Positions 34,743 to 43,032 of a stretch of DNA of 64,000 nt are shown one piece after another. A program made the position numbers and the translations under genes. The stretch lies in NCBI RefSeq assembly GCF_947626835.1, contig NZ_CANQTS010000001.1, positions 62,001 through 126,000 of the forward strand, written 5' to 3'. Positions within the stretch are counted from its first letter, which is position 1. The number at the start of each line of letters is the position of its first letter. The DNA is from an uncultured Acinetobacter sp. (GTDB lineage: Bacteria; Pseudomonadota; Gammaproteobacteria; Pseudomonadales; Moraxellaceae). The notes beneath the pieces were generated by a model, which saw only the letters and a program-made list of their open reading frames with translations, did not search any database and was not told the DNA's origin.

Positions 34743-34753
34743 ATCTGAGAGCG

Positions 34754-34781
34754 ATTATAGAGGGTTTTAAATTGTCGTCAA
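34754..34781 (-). promoter_or_regulatory. Promoter of tRNA-Asn copy 1
   Basis: On the minus strand TTGACG and TATAAT are 16 bases apart, 11 bases upstream of the tRNA. This is a near-ideal stable-RNA promoter. Confidence 0.85.
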
Positions 34782-34855
34782 GCAATTTATGTGAAAAACA
34801 TAACAATTGCTGTTTAAAGCAGCAATCTTATAAAATTCGCATTAAATACAGGCAT

Positions 34856-34888
34856 AAAAAAACCCACTCAAATGAAGTGGGTTTTTTT
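34856..34888 (-). terminator. Terminator of tRNA-Asn copies 2 and 3
   Basis: AAAAAAACCCACT / AGTGGGTTTTTTT with a 7-base loop, directly past copy 2 on the minus strand. Confidence 0.9.
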
Positions 34889-34895
34889 AGAATCT

Positions 34896-34971
34896 TGGCT
34901 CTTCCACCTGGGCTCGAACCAGGGACCTGCGGATTAACAGTCCGTCGCTCTACCGACTGAGCTATGGAAGA
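34896..34971 (-). tRNA. tRNA-Asn(GUU), copy 2
   Basis: This 76-base copy has the same body as copy 1, but the acceptor stem is TCTTCCA / TGGAAGA, a compensated base-pair change. It is 4 bases from copy 3 and processed from the same transcript. Confidence 0.96.
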
Positions 34972-34975
34972 ATAG

Positions 34976-35051
34976 TGGCTCTCCAACCTGGGCTCGAACC
35001 AGGGACCTGCGGATTAACAGTCCGTCGCTCTACCGACTGAGCTATTGGAGA
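34976..35051 (-). tRNA. tRNA-Asn(GUU), copy 3
   Basis: The same body as the others, with acceptor stem TCTCCAA / TTGGAGA, again changed on both sides so pairing is kept. It is first in the two-tRNA transcript. Confidence 0.96.
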
Positions 35052-35062
35052 ATCTGAGAGCG

Positions 35063-35090
35063 ATTATAGAGTGTTTTTTTAAAGGGTCAA
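35063..35090 (-). promoter_or_regulatory. Promoter of tRNA-Asn copies 2-3
   Basis: On the minus strand TTGACC and TATAAT with 16-base spacing. The region from -10 to the tRNA matches that of copy 1. Confidence 0.85.
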
Positions 35091-35174
35091 GCGACAATTA
35101 TAAAAAAATAAAAAAAAACGTTTAAATGTTTTAAAATTAAGCAATTAGCTGAATAATATAAAATTTTAGGCAAT

Positions 35175-35204
35175 AAAAAACCCACTCAATTGAGTGGGTT
35201 TTTT
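35175..35204 (-). terminator. Terminator of tRNA-Asn copy 4
   Basis: A palindrome of CCCACTCAATTGAGTGGG with A/T flanks, the same as for copy 1. Confidence 0.92.
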
Positions 35205-35212
35205 AAGAATCT

Positions 35213-35288
35213 TGGCTCTCCCACCTGGGCTCGAACCAGGGACCTGCGGATTAACAGTCCGTCGCTCTACCGACTGAGCTATGGGAGA
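35213..35288 (-). tRNA. tRNA-Asn(GUU), copy 4
   Basis: Identical over 76 bases to copy 1 (acceptor TCTCCCA / TGGGAGA), with separate promoter and terminator. Confidence 0.97.
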
Positions 35289-35299
35289 ATCTGAACGCC

Positions 35300-35327
35300 A
35301 TTATAAAGAATATTTACGCAACGTCAA
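35300..35327 (-). promoter_or_regulatory. Promoter of tRNA-Asn copy 4
   Basis: On the minus strand TTGACG and TATAAT with 16-base spacing, 11 bases upstream of the tRNA. The spacer sequence differs from the other copies. Confidence 0.85.
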
Positions 35328-35385
35328 TTATTTTTTAATAAAAATGAATTACTTGCATATTTTATAAACAAGTTTGTGTGTGATG

Positions 35386-35417
35386 AAAAAAAATCACCCC
35401 AAAGAGGGTGATTTTTT
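35386..35417 (-). terminator. Terminator of sodB
   Basis: AAAAAATCACCC / GGGTGATTTTTT, a 12-bp stem with loop CAAAGA. Confidence 0.93.
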
Positions 35418-35435
35418 ACAGTTAAAAAATAAAAG

Positions 35436-36062
35436 TTATTTTTCAACACCTGCTTCTTGACCTGCATATTTCGCGTTAGCGTAATCCCAGTTTACAAGGC
35501 TTTCTAAGAAAGTTTTGATGTAAGCAGGACGTGCGTTACGGAAATCGATGTAGTAAGCATGTTCCCAAACGTCAATTGTTAATACAGCGACTTTACCATG
35601 CGCCATTGGCGTATCAGCATTTGAAGTTTTAAGGATTGATAAGTTGCCATTTACTTCGTCAGCCACTAACCAAGCCCAACCTGAACCAAATTGAGTGGTT
35701 GCAGCAGCAGCAAATTCTTCAGCAAATTTTTCGTAAGAACCAAACGCTTCGTCAATTTTCGCTGCTAACGCGCCAGTTGCTGCGCCGCCACCGTTTTTCG
35801 CCATACAGTTCCAGTAGAACGTGTGGTTCCAAACTTGTGCTGCGTTGTTGAAGATACCTGCTTTAGAAGCATCATTTGCAGAAGCAAGGATAATTTCGTC
35901 TAAAGTCTTACCTTCAAGCTCAGTACCCTTGATTAAGTTGTTTAAGTTCACAACATAAGTATTGTGGTGCTTGTCATGGTGAAATTCTAAAGTTTCTTTG
36001 CTGATGTGTGGAGCAAGATCTTCATAACCGTACGGAAGAGCCGGTAAAGTAATCGTTGTCAT
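35436..36062 (-). CDS. sodB: Iron-type superoxide dismutase
   Basis: This 208-residue cytoplasmic enzyme turns superoxide into H2O2 and O2. Metal ligands are visible: His28 (LEFHHDKHH), His80 (QVWNHTFYW), Asp164 and His168 (IDVWEHAYY). The pattern AAQVWNHTFYWNCM with Gln/Gly positions typical of Fe-SOD favours iron over manganese. The start at 36062 (MTTITLPALPYGYED) has AAGGAA 8 bases upstream; the longer frame adds 32 unrelated residues. Confidence 0.97.
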   Translation of the reverse strand: MTTITLPALPYGYEDLAPHISKETLEFHHDKHHNTYVVNLNNLIKGTELEGKTLDEIILASANDASKAGIFNNAAQVWNHTFYWNCMAKNGGGAATGALAAKIDEAFGSYEKFAEEFAAAATTQFGSGWAWLVADEVNGNLSILKTSNADTPMAHGKVAVLTIDVWEHAYYIDFRNARPAYIKTFLESLVNWDYANAKYAGQEAGVEK

Positions 36063-36203
36063 GTGTCCAATTCCTTGCAATTGCTGGGCTTTGAGATTAA
36101 AAAGTGTGATTATTGTAATCCATTCTTGATCAAATAGTGTATTGATCTTGAATAACAATACATAATAAGACCTGAATTTATACAGTTCATTAAAAATAAA
36201 AGA

Positions 36204-36962
36204 TTAGATGGGATTATTCAATTCAAAATAGCTGGTTTCGATGCCAAATTCATCACTCAACGCTTGTGCTAAACGCTGCACACCATAGCGTTCGGTGGCG
36301 TGATGACCACAAGCGTAGTAATGCACGTTAAGCTCCTCGGCTTCATAAAAGGTGCGCTCGGATACTTCACCTGAAATATAGGCATCACAGCCTTGTGCTG
36401 CGGCTTGATGAATAAAGTCTTGTGCACCACCGGTACAAAAACCAATTTTTTGAATATGTGTTTTTTGTGCAGGCAAATGGACTGCATTAAAACCTAAACG
36501 CTTTGATACATAAGTTTGAAAGTCTTCAGGAGTCATGGGTGCATTTAAATAGCCAATATTGCCAATAGGATGGCGCTCATTGGGATTAAGTGCTTCAATT
36601 GATTTAAGTTCTAATAAATAAGCAATCGCTGCATTGTTGCCTAAAGTTGGGTGACTATCCAGTGGTAAATGATAGCCGACCAATGAAATATCGTGCTGAA
36701 TTAGGCGTTTAATACGCTGACCACGCATGCCGGTAATGGGGTAGGCTTCACCTTTCCAAAAGTAACCGTGATGCACCAATAATAGGTCAGCATCTTGGGC
36801 TATGGCAGCCTCAATCGCAGTTTGTGAAGCACTGACTGCGCAGACAATTTTATTGACTTCGCTACGTCCTTCAATTTGTAAACCATTGGGTGCGTAATCC
36901 TTAAACTCAGCAGCTTTTAAGGTTTGATCACACCACGCAATAATATCTGTTAACTTTGCCAT
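36204..36962 (-). CDS. Nif3-like dinuclear metal centre protein
   Basis: This 252-residue hexameric-ring-forming protein is of the YbgI/Nif3 family. Metal-binding features are LLVHHGYFW, VGYHLPLDSHP and GEVSERTFYEAEE with a final HHATER. Relatives bind two metal ions; the reaction is unresolved (a GTP cyclohydrolase-like role has been proposed). It is a single gene, divergent from the DegS-like protease. Confidence 0.92.
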   Translation of the reverse strand: MAKLTDIIAWCDQTLKAAEFKDYAPNGLQIEGRSEVNKIVCAVSASQTAIEAAIAQDADLLLVHHGYFWKGEAYPITGMRGQRIKRLIQHDISLVGYHLPLDSHPTLGNNAAIAYLLELKSIEALNPNERHPIGNIGYLNAPMTPEDFQTYVSKRLGFNAVHLPAQKTHIQKIGFCTGGAQDFIHQAAAQGCDAYISGEVSERTFYEAEELNVHYYACGHHATERYGVQRLAQALSDEFGIETSYFELNNPI

Positions 36963-37090
36963 AAATAATTCTCGATCTTAGCTTGTGCATCAGGCTATGA
37001 TAAATTGTAACTAAAGCCAACAAAAGAATCTGCATGTTGGACTTAGAATACCCCTTTACATGATGACAATATTAACTAGAGGAAAACACT

Positions 37091-38278
37091 GTGCGCCGGA
37101 CCTTAACTTGGTTACCTTGGCTATTACTTGTGTTGGTGATTGCCGGATTTTTTATGTGGCAACAACGCCAACAACCTCAAGCGCCGATCGCGGTCGATGG
37201 GGTAAAAATGCCGGCTGAAAAAGTCGAGCCTTTAATTGACACCTTACGAGCAGGCGGCGTGACCTCGTATAGTGCTGCTGTTAAAGTGGCTGCGCCTGCG
37301 GTGGTCAATATTTTTACCACCCAAAAAGTTAAAGCACCTTCGCATCCTTTACTCAATGATCCTGTGTTTCGTGAGTTTTTTGGCAACCAATTGCCTGAAC
37401 AATTTAGCCAAGATCGCAATGAAAATAGCTTAGGTTCAGGTGTGATCGTACGTGAAGATGGTTATATTTTAACCAATAATCATGTGATTGAACAAGCCGA
37501 GCAAATTGTGGTGGCATTGCATGATGGTCGTCGTGCCTTGGCAAAGGTCATTGGTTCTGACCCTGAAACAGATTTAGCTGTGATTAAAATTGAGCTCAAT
37601 CAATTGCCAGTGTTACCTTTTAAATTAAGTGGTAATGAAATTGGTGATGTAGTGCTTGCCATTGGTAATCCATTTGGTGTGGGACAAACCGTGACCCAAG
37701 GCATTATTTCAGCTACAGGGCGTAGTGGTTTAGGCATTAACCGCTATGAAGATTTTGTGCAAACCGATGCTGCGATTAATCCGGGCAACTCAGGTGGTGC
37801 TTTAATTGATGTGGCGGGTAATTTAATTGGTGTTAATACAGCCATCTTCTCGCAATCTGGTGGCTCATTGGGTATTGGCTTTGCCATTTCAGCGCCAGTG
37901 TGCCAGCATGTTTTAAACTCAATTTTAGAACATGGTCGCGTGATTCGTGGTTATGTGGGCTTACAATTGTTGCCTGTAGAACAACAAGATGTACTTGCCA
38001 CTAAACCTTCAGGTGTGGTGGTGGCTGCTGTTGACCCAAGTGGACCTGCAGCTCAAGCCGGTATTCAAAAAGATGACGTGTTGTTAAAAGTGAATGGTCA
38101 AGAGATTGATTCATCTGCTTACTTGGTCAATTATGTGGGTTTCCAAGCACCCAACAGTAAAGTCAAAATTAATCTACAGCGAGCGGGTCAAATGCTTGAA
38201 ACTGAAGTGATTGTGGCTGAGCGTATGGACAAGCCACAGCTTGATCCAAGGCAGCAATATATTCCATTGCCGCGTTAA
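37091..38278 (+). CDS. DegS/AlgW-like membrane-anchored serine protease
   Basis: This 395-residue S1C protease starts at GTG 37091, with GAGG upstream. One N-terminal membrane helix (about 8-23) anchors it to the inner membrane. The trypsin-like domain has the triad His131 (TNNHV), Asp161 (ETDLAV) and Ser234 (GNSGGAL). A single PDZ domain spans about 285-375. One helix plus one PDZ fits DegS/AlgW, which sense misfolded outer-membrane proteins and cut an anti-sigma factor, rather than DegP with two PDZ domains. No rseA/mucA is nearby, so the substrate is open. Confidence 0.92.
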   Translation: MRRTLTWLPWLLLVLVIAGFFMWQQRQQPQAPIAVDGVKMPAEKVEPLIDTLRAGGVTSYSAAVKVAAPAVVNIFTTQKVKAPSHPLLNDPVFREFFGNQLPEQFSQDRNENSLGSGVIVREDGYILTNNHVIEQAEQIVVALHDGRRALAKVIGSDPETDLAVIKIELNQLPVLPFKLSGNEIGDVVLAIGNPFGVGQTVTQGIISATGRSGLGINRYEDFVQTDAAINPGNSGGALIDVAGNLIGVNTAIFSQSGGSLGIGFAISAPVCQHVLNSILEHGRVIRGYVGLQLLPVEQQDVLATKPSGVVVAAVDPSGPAAQAGIQKDDVLLKVNGQEIDSSAYLVNYVGFQAPNSKVKINLQRAGQMLETEVIVAERMDKPQLDPRQQYIPLPR

Positions 38279-38283
38279 GGCAT

Positions 38284-38315
38284 AAAAAAAGCCAGTGACA
38301 TGCACTGGCTTTTTT
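38284..38315. terminator. Bidirectional terminator between DegS-like and Tim44-like genes
   Basis: GCCAGTG / CACTGGC stem, loop ACATG, with A7 and T6 flanks for convergent genes. Confidence 0.93.
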
Positions 38316-38326
38316 GTGTTTAAGAC

Positions 38327-39325
38327 TTAGCTTTCTTGTTGAATACCTGCCACTAACCAATCTTGGTTAGAGCCAGCAGGTTTTACAAAATGCCAAATTT
38401 CAGTAAACGGCTGCGGTAAGCTGTTTAAATCTTCGCTGACTGTACCGGTAAAACGTACGCTGACAATGTATTGACCATTTTCAGTGGTTGATTCAACCAC
38501 CATGGCATTTAAGTTTGAAAATTCAGCTACATCGTGATCTTGATTGGCCATGATGTCGTTATACATCGACTGGTAAAGATCAGGGGTTAAGTATCGCTGA
38601 ATTTCATTGACGTTACTTGCAGTATTCATTGACTGAATATGATTAAAACGTTGACGTGCAATACGTAAAAACGCAGCAGGTTCTGTACCGTCAGGTAATT
38701 GGCTGCCGCTATTAGTATAAGCTGAACCAAACACTGGTGCTTGTTGTGGCGCTTGACCAAAAGGGGCATTGTTTTGTGGTGTTGAACCACCTACATTTTG
38801 CCCAAAGATATTGGCATTGTCGCCTGAGGTTGTTGGTGGTACTTGACCAAATGGCGCATTGTTTGCGCCATGATTTGGTGCATAAGGATTAGAAGCTACT
38901 TTTTTTTTTGCGCCGAATTTACGGAAGATCAAGAAAGCAGCAGCAGCGGCCAGTAAAATCCAAATCCAACCTGGAATACCACCTTCTTCTTCAGCAGGTA
39001 CGGTTTGCGAAGCTGCTTGCGAAGCAGGAGTATCATCTGCTAGTGCATTGGCCGCAACAGCACCAATTGCAGCACCGGCAACACCTGCAGCAACCATACC
39101 ACCAACACCTGGACCAGATTTTTGTTGAACTGGTGCTGTAGCAGGTGCGACAGGTTGTTGAGCAGGTGCGGCTTGACGCGGCTGTTGATAAGATTGCGCA
39201 GGGGCGGCTTGACGGCTCATCCCTTGGTTCTTACCACTACCCGCACGTTTTGCTTCTGCCATAGGTGCAACCAAAAGAGCAGCAGCTAAAATACCCGTCA
39301 TCAAACTACGCTGTCGAACTTCCAT
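38327..39325 (-). CDS. Tim44-like domain membrane protein
   Basis: This 332-residue protein has a signal peptide (about 1-25, MAEA-K), then a Gln/Pro/Ala-rich linker. A glycine-rich hydrophobic segment (about 75-95) precedes a membrane helix (about 118-135, GWIWILLAAAAAFLIF). After a second Asn/Gly/Phe-rich linker with FGQ repeats comes a C-terminal Tim44-like domain (about 212-330, AFLRIARQRFNHIQSMN ... EIWHFVKP). The function of bacterial members is unknown. The low-complexity NAPFGQ repeats suggest a flexible stalk. Confidence 0.88.
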   Translation of the reverse strand: MEVRQRSLMTGILAAALLVAPMAEAKRAGSGKNQGMSRQAAPAQSYQQPRQAAPAQQPVAPATAPVQQKSGPGVGGMVAAGVAGAAIGAVAANALADDTPASQAASQTVPAEEEGGIPGWIWILLAAAAAFLIFRKFGAKKKVASNPYAPNHGANNAPFGQVPPTTSGDNANIFGQNVGGSTPQNNAPFGQAPQQAPVFGSAYTNSGSQLPDGTEPAAFLRIARQRFNHIQSMNTASNVNEIQRYLTPDLYQSMYNDIMANQDHDVAEFSNLNAMVVESTTENGQYIVSVRFTGTVSEDLNSLPQPFTEIWHFVKPAGSNQDWLVAGIQQES

Positions 39326-39432
39326 TAAAGTATCCTGTATTTAAAAATCGAATTTACTGTGTATTTATGCCGTGATTTAGCCCGAATTTCAACACTAAAA
39401 ATATATATTTTTGCATCCGAGTCCTTTTGGGT

Positions 39433-40824
39433 TTAACTTAACTCTTCACTTAAACGCATTGCCTCAGATAAAGCTTCATGTAAACGCGCCACACTCATCA
39501 AGGTCACGCCATCAATGTCTTTTTGTGGGGCATTGCCGCGCGGTAAAATAATATATTTAAAGCCATGTTTAATCGCTTCTTTTAAGCGCTCTTGACCATT
39601 CGGAACGGGGCGAATTTCCCCAGATAACCCGACTTCCCCAAACACCGCCATTTGTTGAGGCAGTGCTTTACCGCGTAGGCTTGAGGCGCAAGCCAACAGT
39701 ACGGCCAAATCGGAACCAGTTTCGGTAATTTTTAAACCACCGACTACGTTGACATAAACATCTTGGCCTGAGGTTTGCACGCCGCCATGCCGATGCATCA
39801 CCGCCAAGAGCATATTTAAACGGTTTTGATCTAAACCTAAAGCTACACGGCGTGGTTGACCATGTGCATCATCAACTAAGGCTTGCACTTCAACCAATAA
39901 AGGGCGTGTTCCTTCACGGCTAATCATGACAATTGAACCGGGAATGGCTTCATCATAACGACTTAAGAAAATGGCGGATGGATTGGCCACTTCGCGTAAG
40001 CCTTTATCGGTCATACCAAACACGCCCAATTCATTGACTGCACCAAAACGATTTTTAACTGCACGAATCATACGGTAGCGCGAGTCAGATTGACCCTCAA
40101 AATACAGCACGCAATCGACCATATGTTCTAACACCCGTGGACCTGCCAAAGCGCCTTCTTTGGTGACATGACCCACCAAAAACAGGGCAGTGCCACTATT
40201 TTTGGCATAGCGGGTTAAGATCGCTGCCGATTCACGAATTTGTGACACCCCACCGGGCGCAGATTGCAAGCTTTCGGTATACAGGGTTTGAATCGAGTCT
40301 AAAATGGCAACAGCAGGGCGTTCATGCGCTAAGACTTCACAAATTCTCTCAACGCAAGTTTCCGCCATAACTTTAAGGTGTTCGGTGGGTAACTCTAAAC
40401 GCTGCGCACGTAGTGCCACTTGTGATAAAGATTCTTCACCCGTGACATATAGCGCCGGACTATTTTGCGCTGCCATATGGGTGGCGGTTTGCAGCAAAAT
40501 GGTCGATTTACCAATCCCTGGGTCACCACCAATCAGCACCACAGAGCCGGTGACTAAACCACCCCCTAAAACACGGTCAAACTCACCAATGCCGGTATGT
40601 AGTCTCGATTCTCGCGACACCGAAACTTGATTTAAGGTGGTAAGGTTAGCGGCTTGTCCGGCATAACCCACACTTTGTTTTGGACTGGCACGATGGGTCA
40701 CCACAGGCGCAATACTAACTTCAACCAAACAATTCCATTCACCACATTCACTGCATTGACCCGACCATTTAGGATGGTCAGCCGCACATTGTTCACAGCG
40801 ATAGACACTTTTTGCTTTAGCCAT
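39433..40824 (-). CDS. radA: DNA repair protein RadA
   Basis: This 463-residue RecA-like ATPase/helicase promotes branch migration in recombination and natural transformation. Order: N-terminal zinc finger (YRCEQC ... QCSECGEW), Walker A GGDPGIGKST, the RadA-specific KNRFG motif, and a C-terminal Lon-like domain (GEVGLSGEIRPV). ATG 40824 (MAKAKSVYRC) is the family start. Its link to ComEC elsewhere in the window is functional rather than operonic. Confidence 0.97.
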   Translation of the reverse strand: MAKAKSVYRCEQCAADHPKWSGQCSECGEWNCLVEVSIAPVVTHRASPKQSVGYAGQAANLTTLNQVSVSRESRLHTGIGEFDRVLGGGLVTGSVVLIGGDPGIGKSTILLQTATHMAAQNSPALYVTGEESLSQVALRAQRLELPTEHLKVMAETCVERICEVLAHERPAVAILDSIQTLYTESLQSAPGGVSQIRESAAILTRYAKNSGTALFLVGHVTKEGALAGPRVLEHMVDCVLYFEGQSDSRYRMIRAVKNRFGAVNELGVFGMTDKGLREVANPSAIFLSRYDEAIPGSIVMISREGTRPLLVEVQALVDDAHGQPRRVALGLDQNRLNMLLAVMHRHGGVQTSGQDVYVNVVGGLKITETGSDLAVLLACASSLRGKALPQQMAVFGEVGLSGEIRPVPNGQERLKEAIKHGFKYIILPRGNAPQKDIDGVTLMSVARLHEALSEAMRLSEELS

Positions 40825-40987
40825 AATTTTACGCACAGGATGAAAAGACTGTTTAAGCATAGCCATAAAGCTATAAAATCCCAAATGCTGACGCCATGCT
40901 TTGTCGCTTTATTTATGAAAAAACATGCAAAGCGCCTGCTTTGCTCCGTATAATGCAGCATTATATTGAAAGAATTAAAAGGTCAGC

Positions 40988-41359
40988 ATGTCACAGTCAC
41001 TGCCTTATATTGATGCCATTGCCCGCGAAAAAAATCGTGATGTCTTATTTGTACATTTTGAAGATCCCAATAGCCCGATTTGTGAAATTGTTTTGGCTTG
41101 GTTAGAAGATCACGAAATTGGCTACGCTGCGTGTTTGGGTTTAGAAGAAGAAAGCCTACACAACCATGAACTTGAGCATACCTATATTGACTTAGCAGTT
41201 GATGAAGAAGATCCAACCTATCGTGAGTTATGTGAATATCTAGAAGATGACGAAGGCAATATGAAGCTTGATGGCGTATTGTTCTTTGTCTTGTCTTTAG
41301 AAACGGCATTGGAACTTGCTGCAGATCGTGCTGTAGCGATGACTACACGCTTACAATAA
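40988..41359 (+). CDS. Acidic hypothetical protein (123 residues)
   Basis: I do not recognise a family. The protein is soluble and strongly acidic: the middle has runs of Asp/Glu (LEEESLHNHELEH, DEEDPTYRELCEYLEDDEG). Hydrophobic strands lie at the N-terminus (DVLFVHFED) and near the C-terminus (GVLFFVLSLE). There is no signal peptide. It is divergent from radA, with about 160 bases between, and ends at a strong terminator. It could be a small regulatory or DNA-mimic-like protein, but that is only a guess from charge. Confidence 0.7.
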   Translation: MSQSLPYIDAIAREKNRDVLFVHFEDPNSPICEIVLAWLEDHEIGYAACLGLEEESLHNHELEHTYIDLAVDEEDPTYRELCEYLEDDEGNMKLDGVLFFVLSLETALELAADRAVAMTTRLQ

Positions 41360-41360
41360 A

Positions 41361-41390
41361 AAAAAGCCACTTTTTAAGTGGCTTTTTTTT
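41361..41390. terminator. Bidirectional terminator between acidic protein gene and AGCS gene
   Basis: AAAAAGCCACTT / AAGTGGCTTTTT with loop TTT, flanked by A and T runs. Confidence 0.93.
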
Positions 41391-41393
41391 ACA

Positions 41394-42740
41394 TTAGTAC
41401 AATTCACCCGATTTACGCCGTGCGACAAAGTCCTTAGATTCTTTGGCAATCACACCGGATAACAGCAACAATGCGATTAAGTTGGGTACTGCCATTAAGC
41501 CATTAAAGGTGTCGGCAAATAACCAGACTAAATCAAGCGTTGCGATACAGCCGATAAACACCGATGCAATATAAATAAGGCGATAGGGCAACACGAATTT
41601 TTCACCAAGCAAATAGGTGGCACATTTTTCGCCATAATAACTCCACCCTAAAATGGTCGAATAGGCAAAGAAAATAATACCAAAGGTCACCACCCATCCT
41701 CCTATACCGGGTAAGAGCTGATCAAACACATGAATGGTTAATACTGCCCCAGTTTGCTCGCCAAAGCTGTTGTCTGCAATAATAAAGCCCATGACTAAGA
41801 CGATACCGGTAATTGAGCACACAATAATGGTGTCAATAAAGGTGCCTGTCATAGACACTAAACCTTGACGTGCCGGATGGTCGGTTTTTGCTGCCGCGGC
41901 AGCAATAGGGGCAGAGCCCATACCAGCTTCGTTGGAAAACACCCCACGCGCCACACCGTAGCGAATGGCAGCACCGATGGCACCACCAACGGCTGCTTCA
42001 CCGGTAAAAGCATAGGTAAAAATCATTTTTAAGGCCGGCATAACCAGTTCAAGATTATTTAAAATAATAATTAAGCCACCTGTAACGTAGCCAATTGCCA
42101 TCACAGGTACAATCACTGAAGACGCTTTAGAAATGGATTGAATACCACCTAAAATCACCAAAGCAGAAAAAGCGGTAATGATGATGCCGGTCATCCATGT
42201 TTCAATGCCTAAGCTGTTTTCAACCGCTAAGGCCACGGTATTCGATTGTACCGAACTGCCAATACCAAATGACGCTAAAGTGCCAAACAGGGCAAAAATT
42301 AACGCCAGCCATTTCCACTTTAAGCCGCGTTCGATGTAATACATCGGACCACCCGACATTTCACCTTTTTCATTTTTAATGCGGTATTTAACCGCCAAGA
42401 CCCCTTCACCATATTTGGTGGCCATGCCAAATAGCGCGGTCATCCACATCCAAAACACCGCACCGGGTCCACCGAGTACACAAGCTGTAGCGACCCCTGC
42501 AATATTACCTGTACCAATAGTGGCAGACAGGGCAGTCATGAGCGAGGCAAATTGAGAGATATCGCCTTCTTTATGTTGGGGGTGTTTGCCAAAGACTTGT
42601 TTAAAGGCCAAGGGCAGCATGCGAAATTGCCAAAATAATAAACGAAAGGTCAAGAATACCCCAGTGCCGACAATCAGCACCAACATATAAGGCCCCCAGA
42701 CCCAACCACTTAAGGTTTCCATTAAACTTTGTAACTGCAT
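41394..42740 (-). CDS. Alanine/glycine:cation symporter (AGCS family)
   Basis: This 448-residue inner-membrane transporter with about 11 helices takes up alanine or glycine with Na+ (or H+). Family signatures are SATIGTGNIAGVATA, GGPGAVFWMW, GGPMYYIERGL and VFSNEAGMGSAPIAAAAA. It is divergent from cycA, which also carries alanine and glycine, so the two form an amino-acid uptake locus. Confidence 0.94.
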   Translation of the reverse strand: MQLQSLMETLSGWVWGPYMLVLIVGTGVFLTFRLLFWQFRMLPLAFKQVFGKHPQHKEGDISQFASLMTALSATIGTGNIAGVATACVLGGPGAVFWMWMTALFGMATKYGEGVLAVKYRIKNEKGEMSGGPMYYIERGLKWKWLALIFALFGTLASFGIGSSVQSNTVALAVENSLGIETWMTGIIITAFSALVILGGIQSISKASSVIVPVMAIGYVTGGLIIILNNLELVMPALKMIFTYAFTGEAAVGGAIGAAIRYGVARGVFSNEAGMGSAPIAAAAAKTDHPARQGLVSMTGTFIDTIIVCSITGIVLVMGFIIADNSFGEQTGAVLTIHVFDQLLPGIGGWVVTFGIIFFAYSTILGWSYYGEKCATYLLGEKFVLPYRLIYIASVFIGCIATLDLVWLFADTFNGLMAVPNLIALLLLSGVIAKESKDFVARRKSGELY

Positions 42741-43032
42741 AAATTCTCTTCTTGTTGTGTATTATTGTGATCACTGTATGCAAGGGCTATGCCATACAGG
42801 TTTTTTTATAATGTGTGCAAGGCTTTGCCTATTTCTCCCATAAAGCTGCACATTTTTCAAGCAGTGAATAGGGTTGAATGATTCAACTTAGCCTATATTG
42901 AAGTGGTTGATTTTGAGCATAAGAAAAAACAATTAAGACTAAAGTATTCTTAAAAAAGATAGATTGAGGGCAATTTTTTTTTGTGATTTGATGTTTTTAG
43001 GCTACTTTGTCGCGATGGACATCGAAGATGAA

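Noticed and set aside
34667..35288. Prophage or island attachment site at the tRNA-Asn array
   Set aside because: No integrase and no partial tRNA 3' ends are seen in the window; flanking genes are ordinary.
39393..39411. AAAAATATATATTTTT palindrome after the Tim44-like gene promoter
   Set aside because: Pure A/T palindromes are frequent in this DNA; no G/C stem and no clear position for a terminator.
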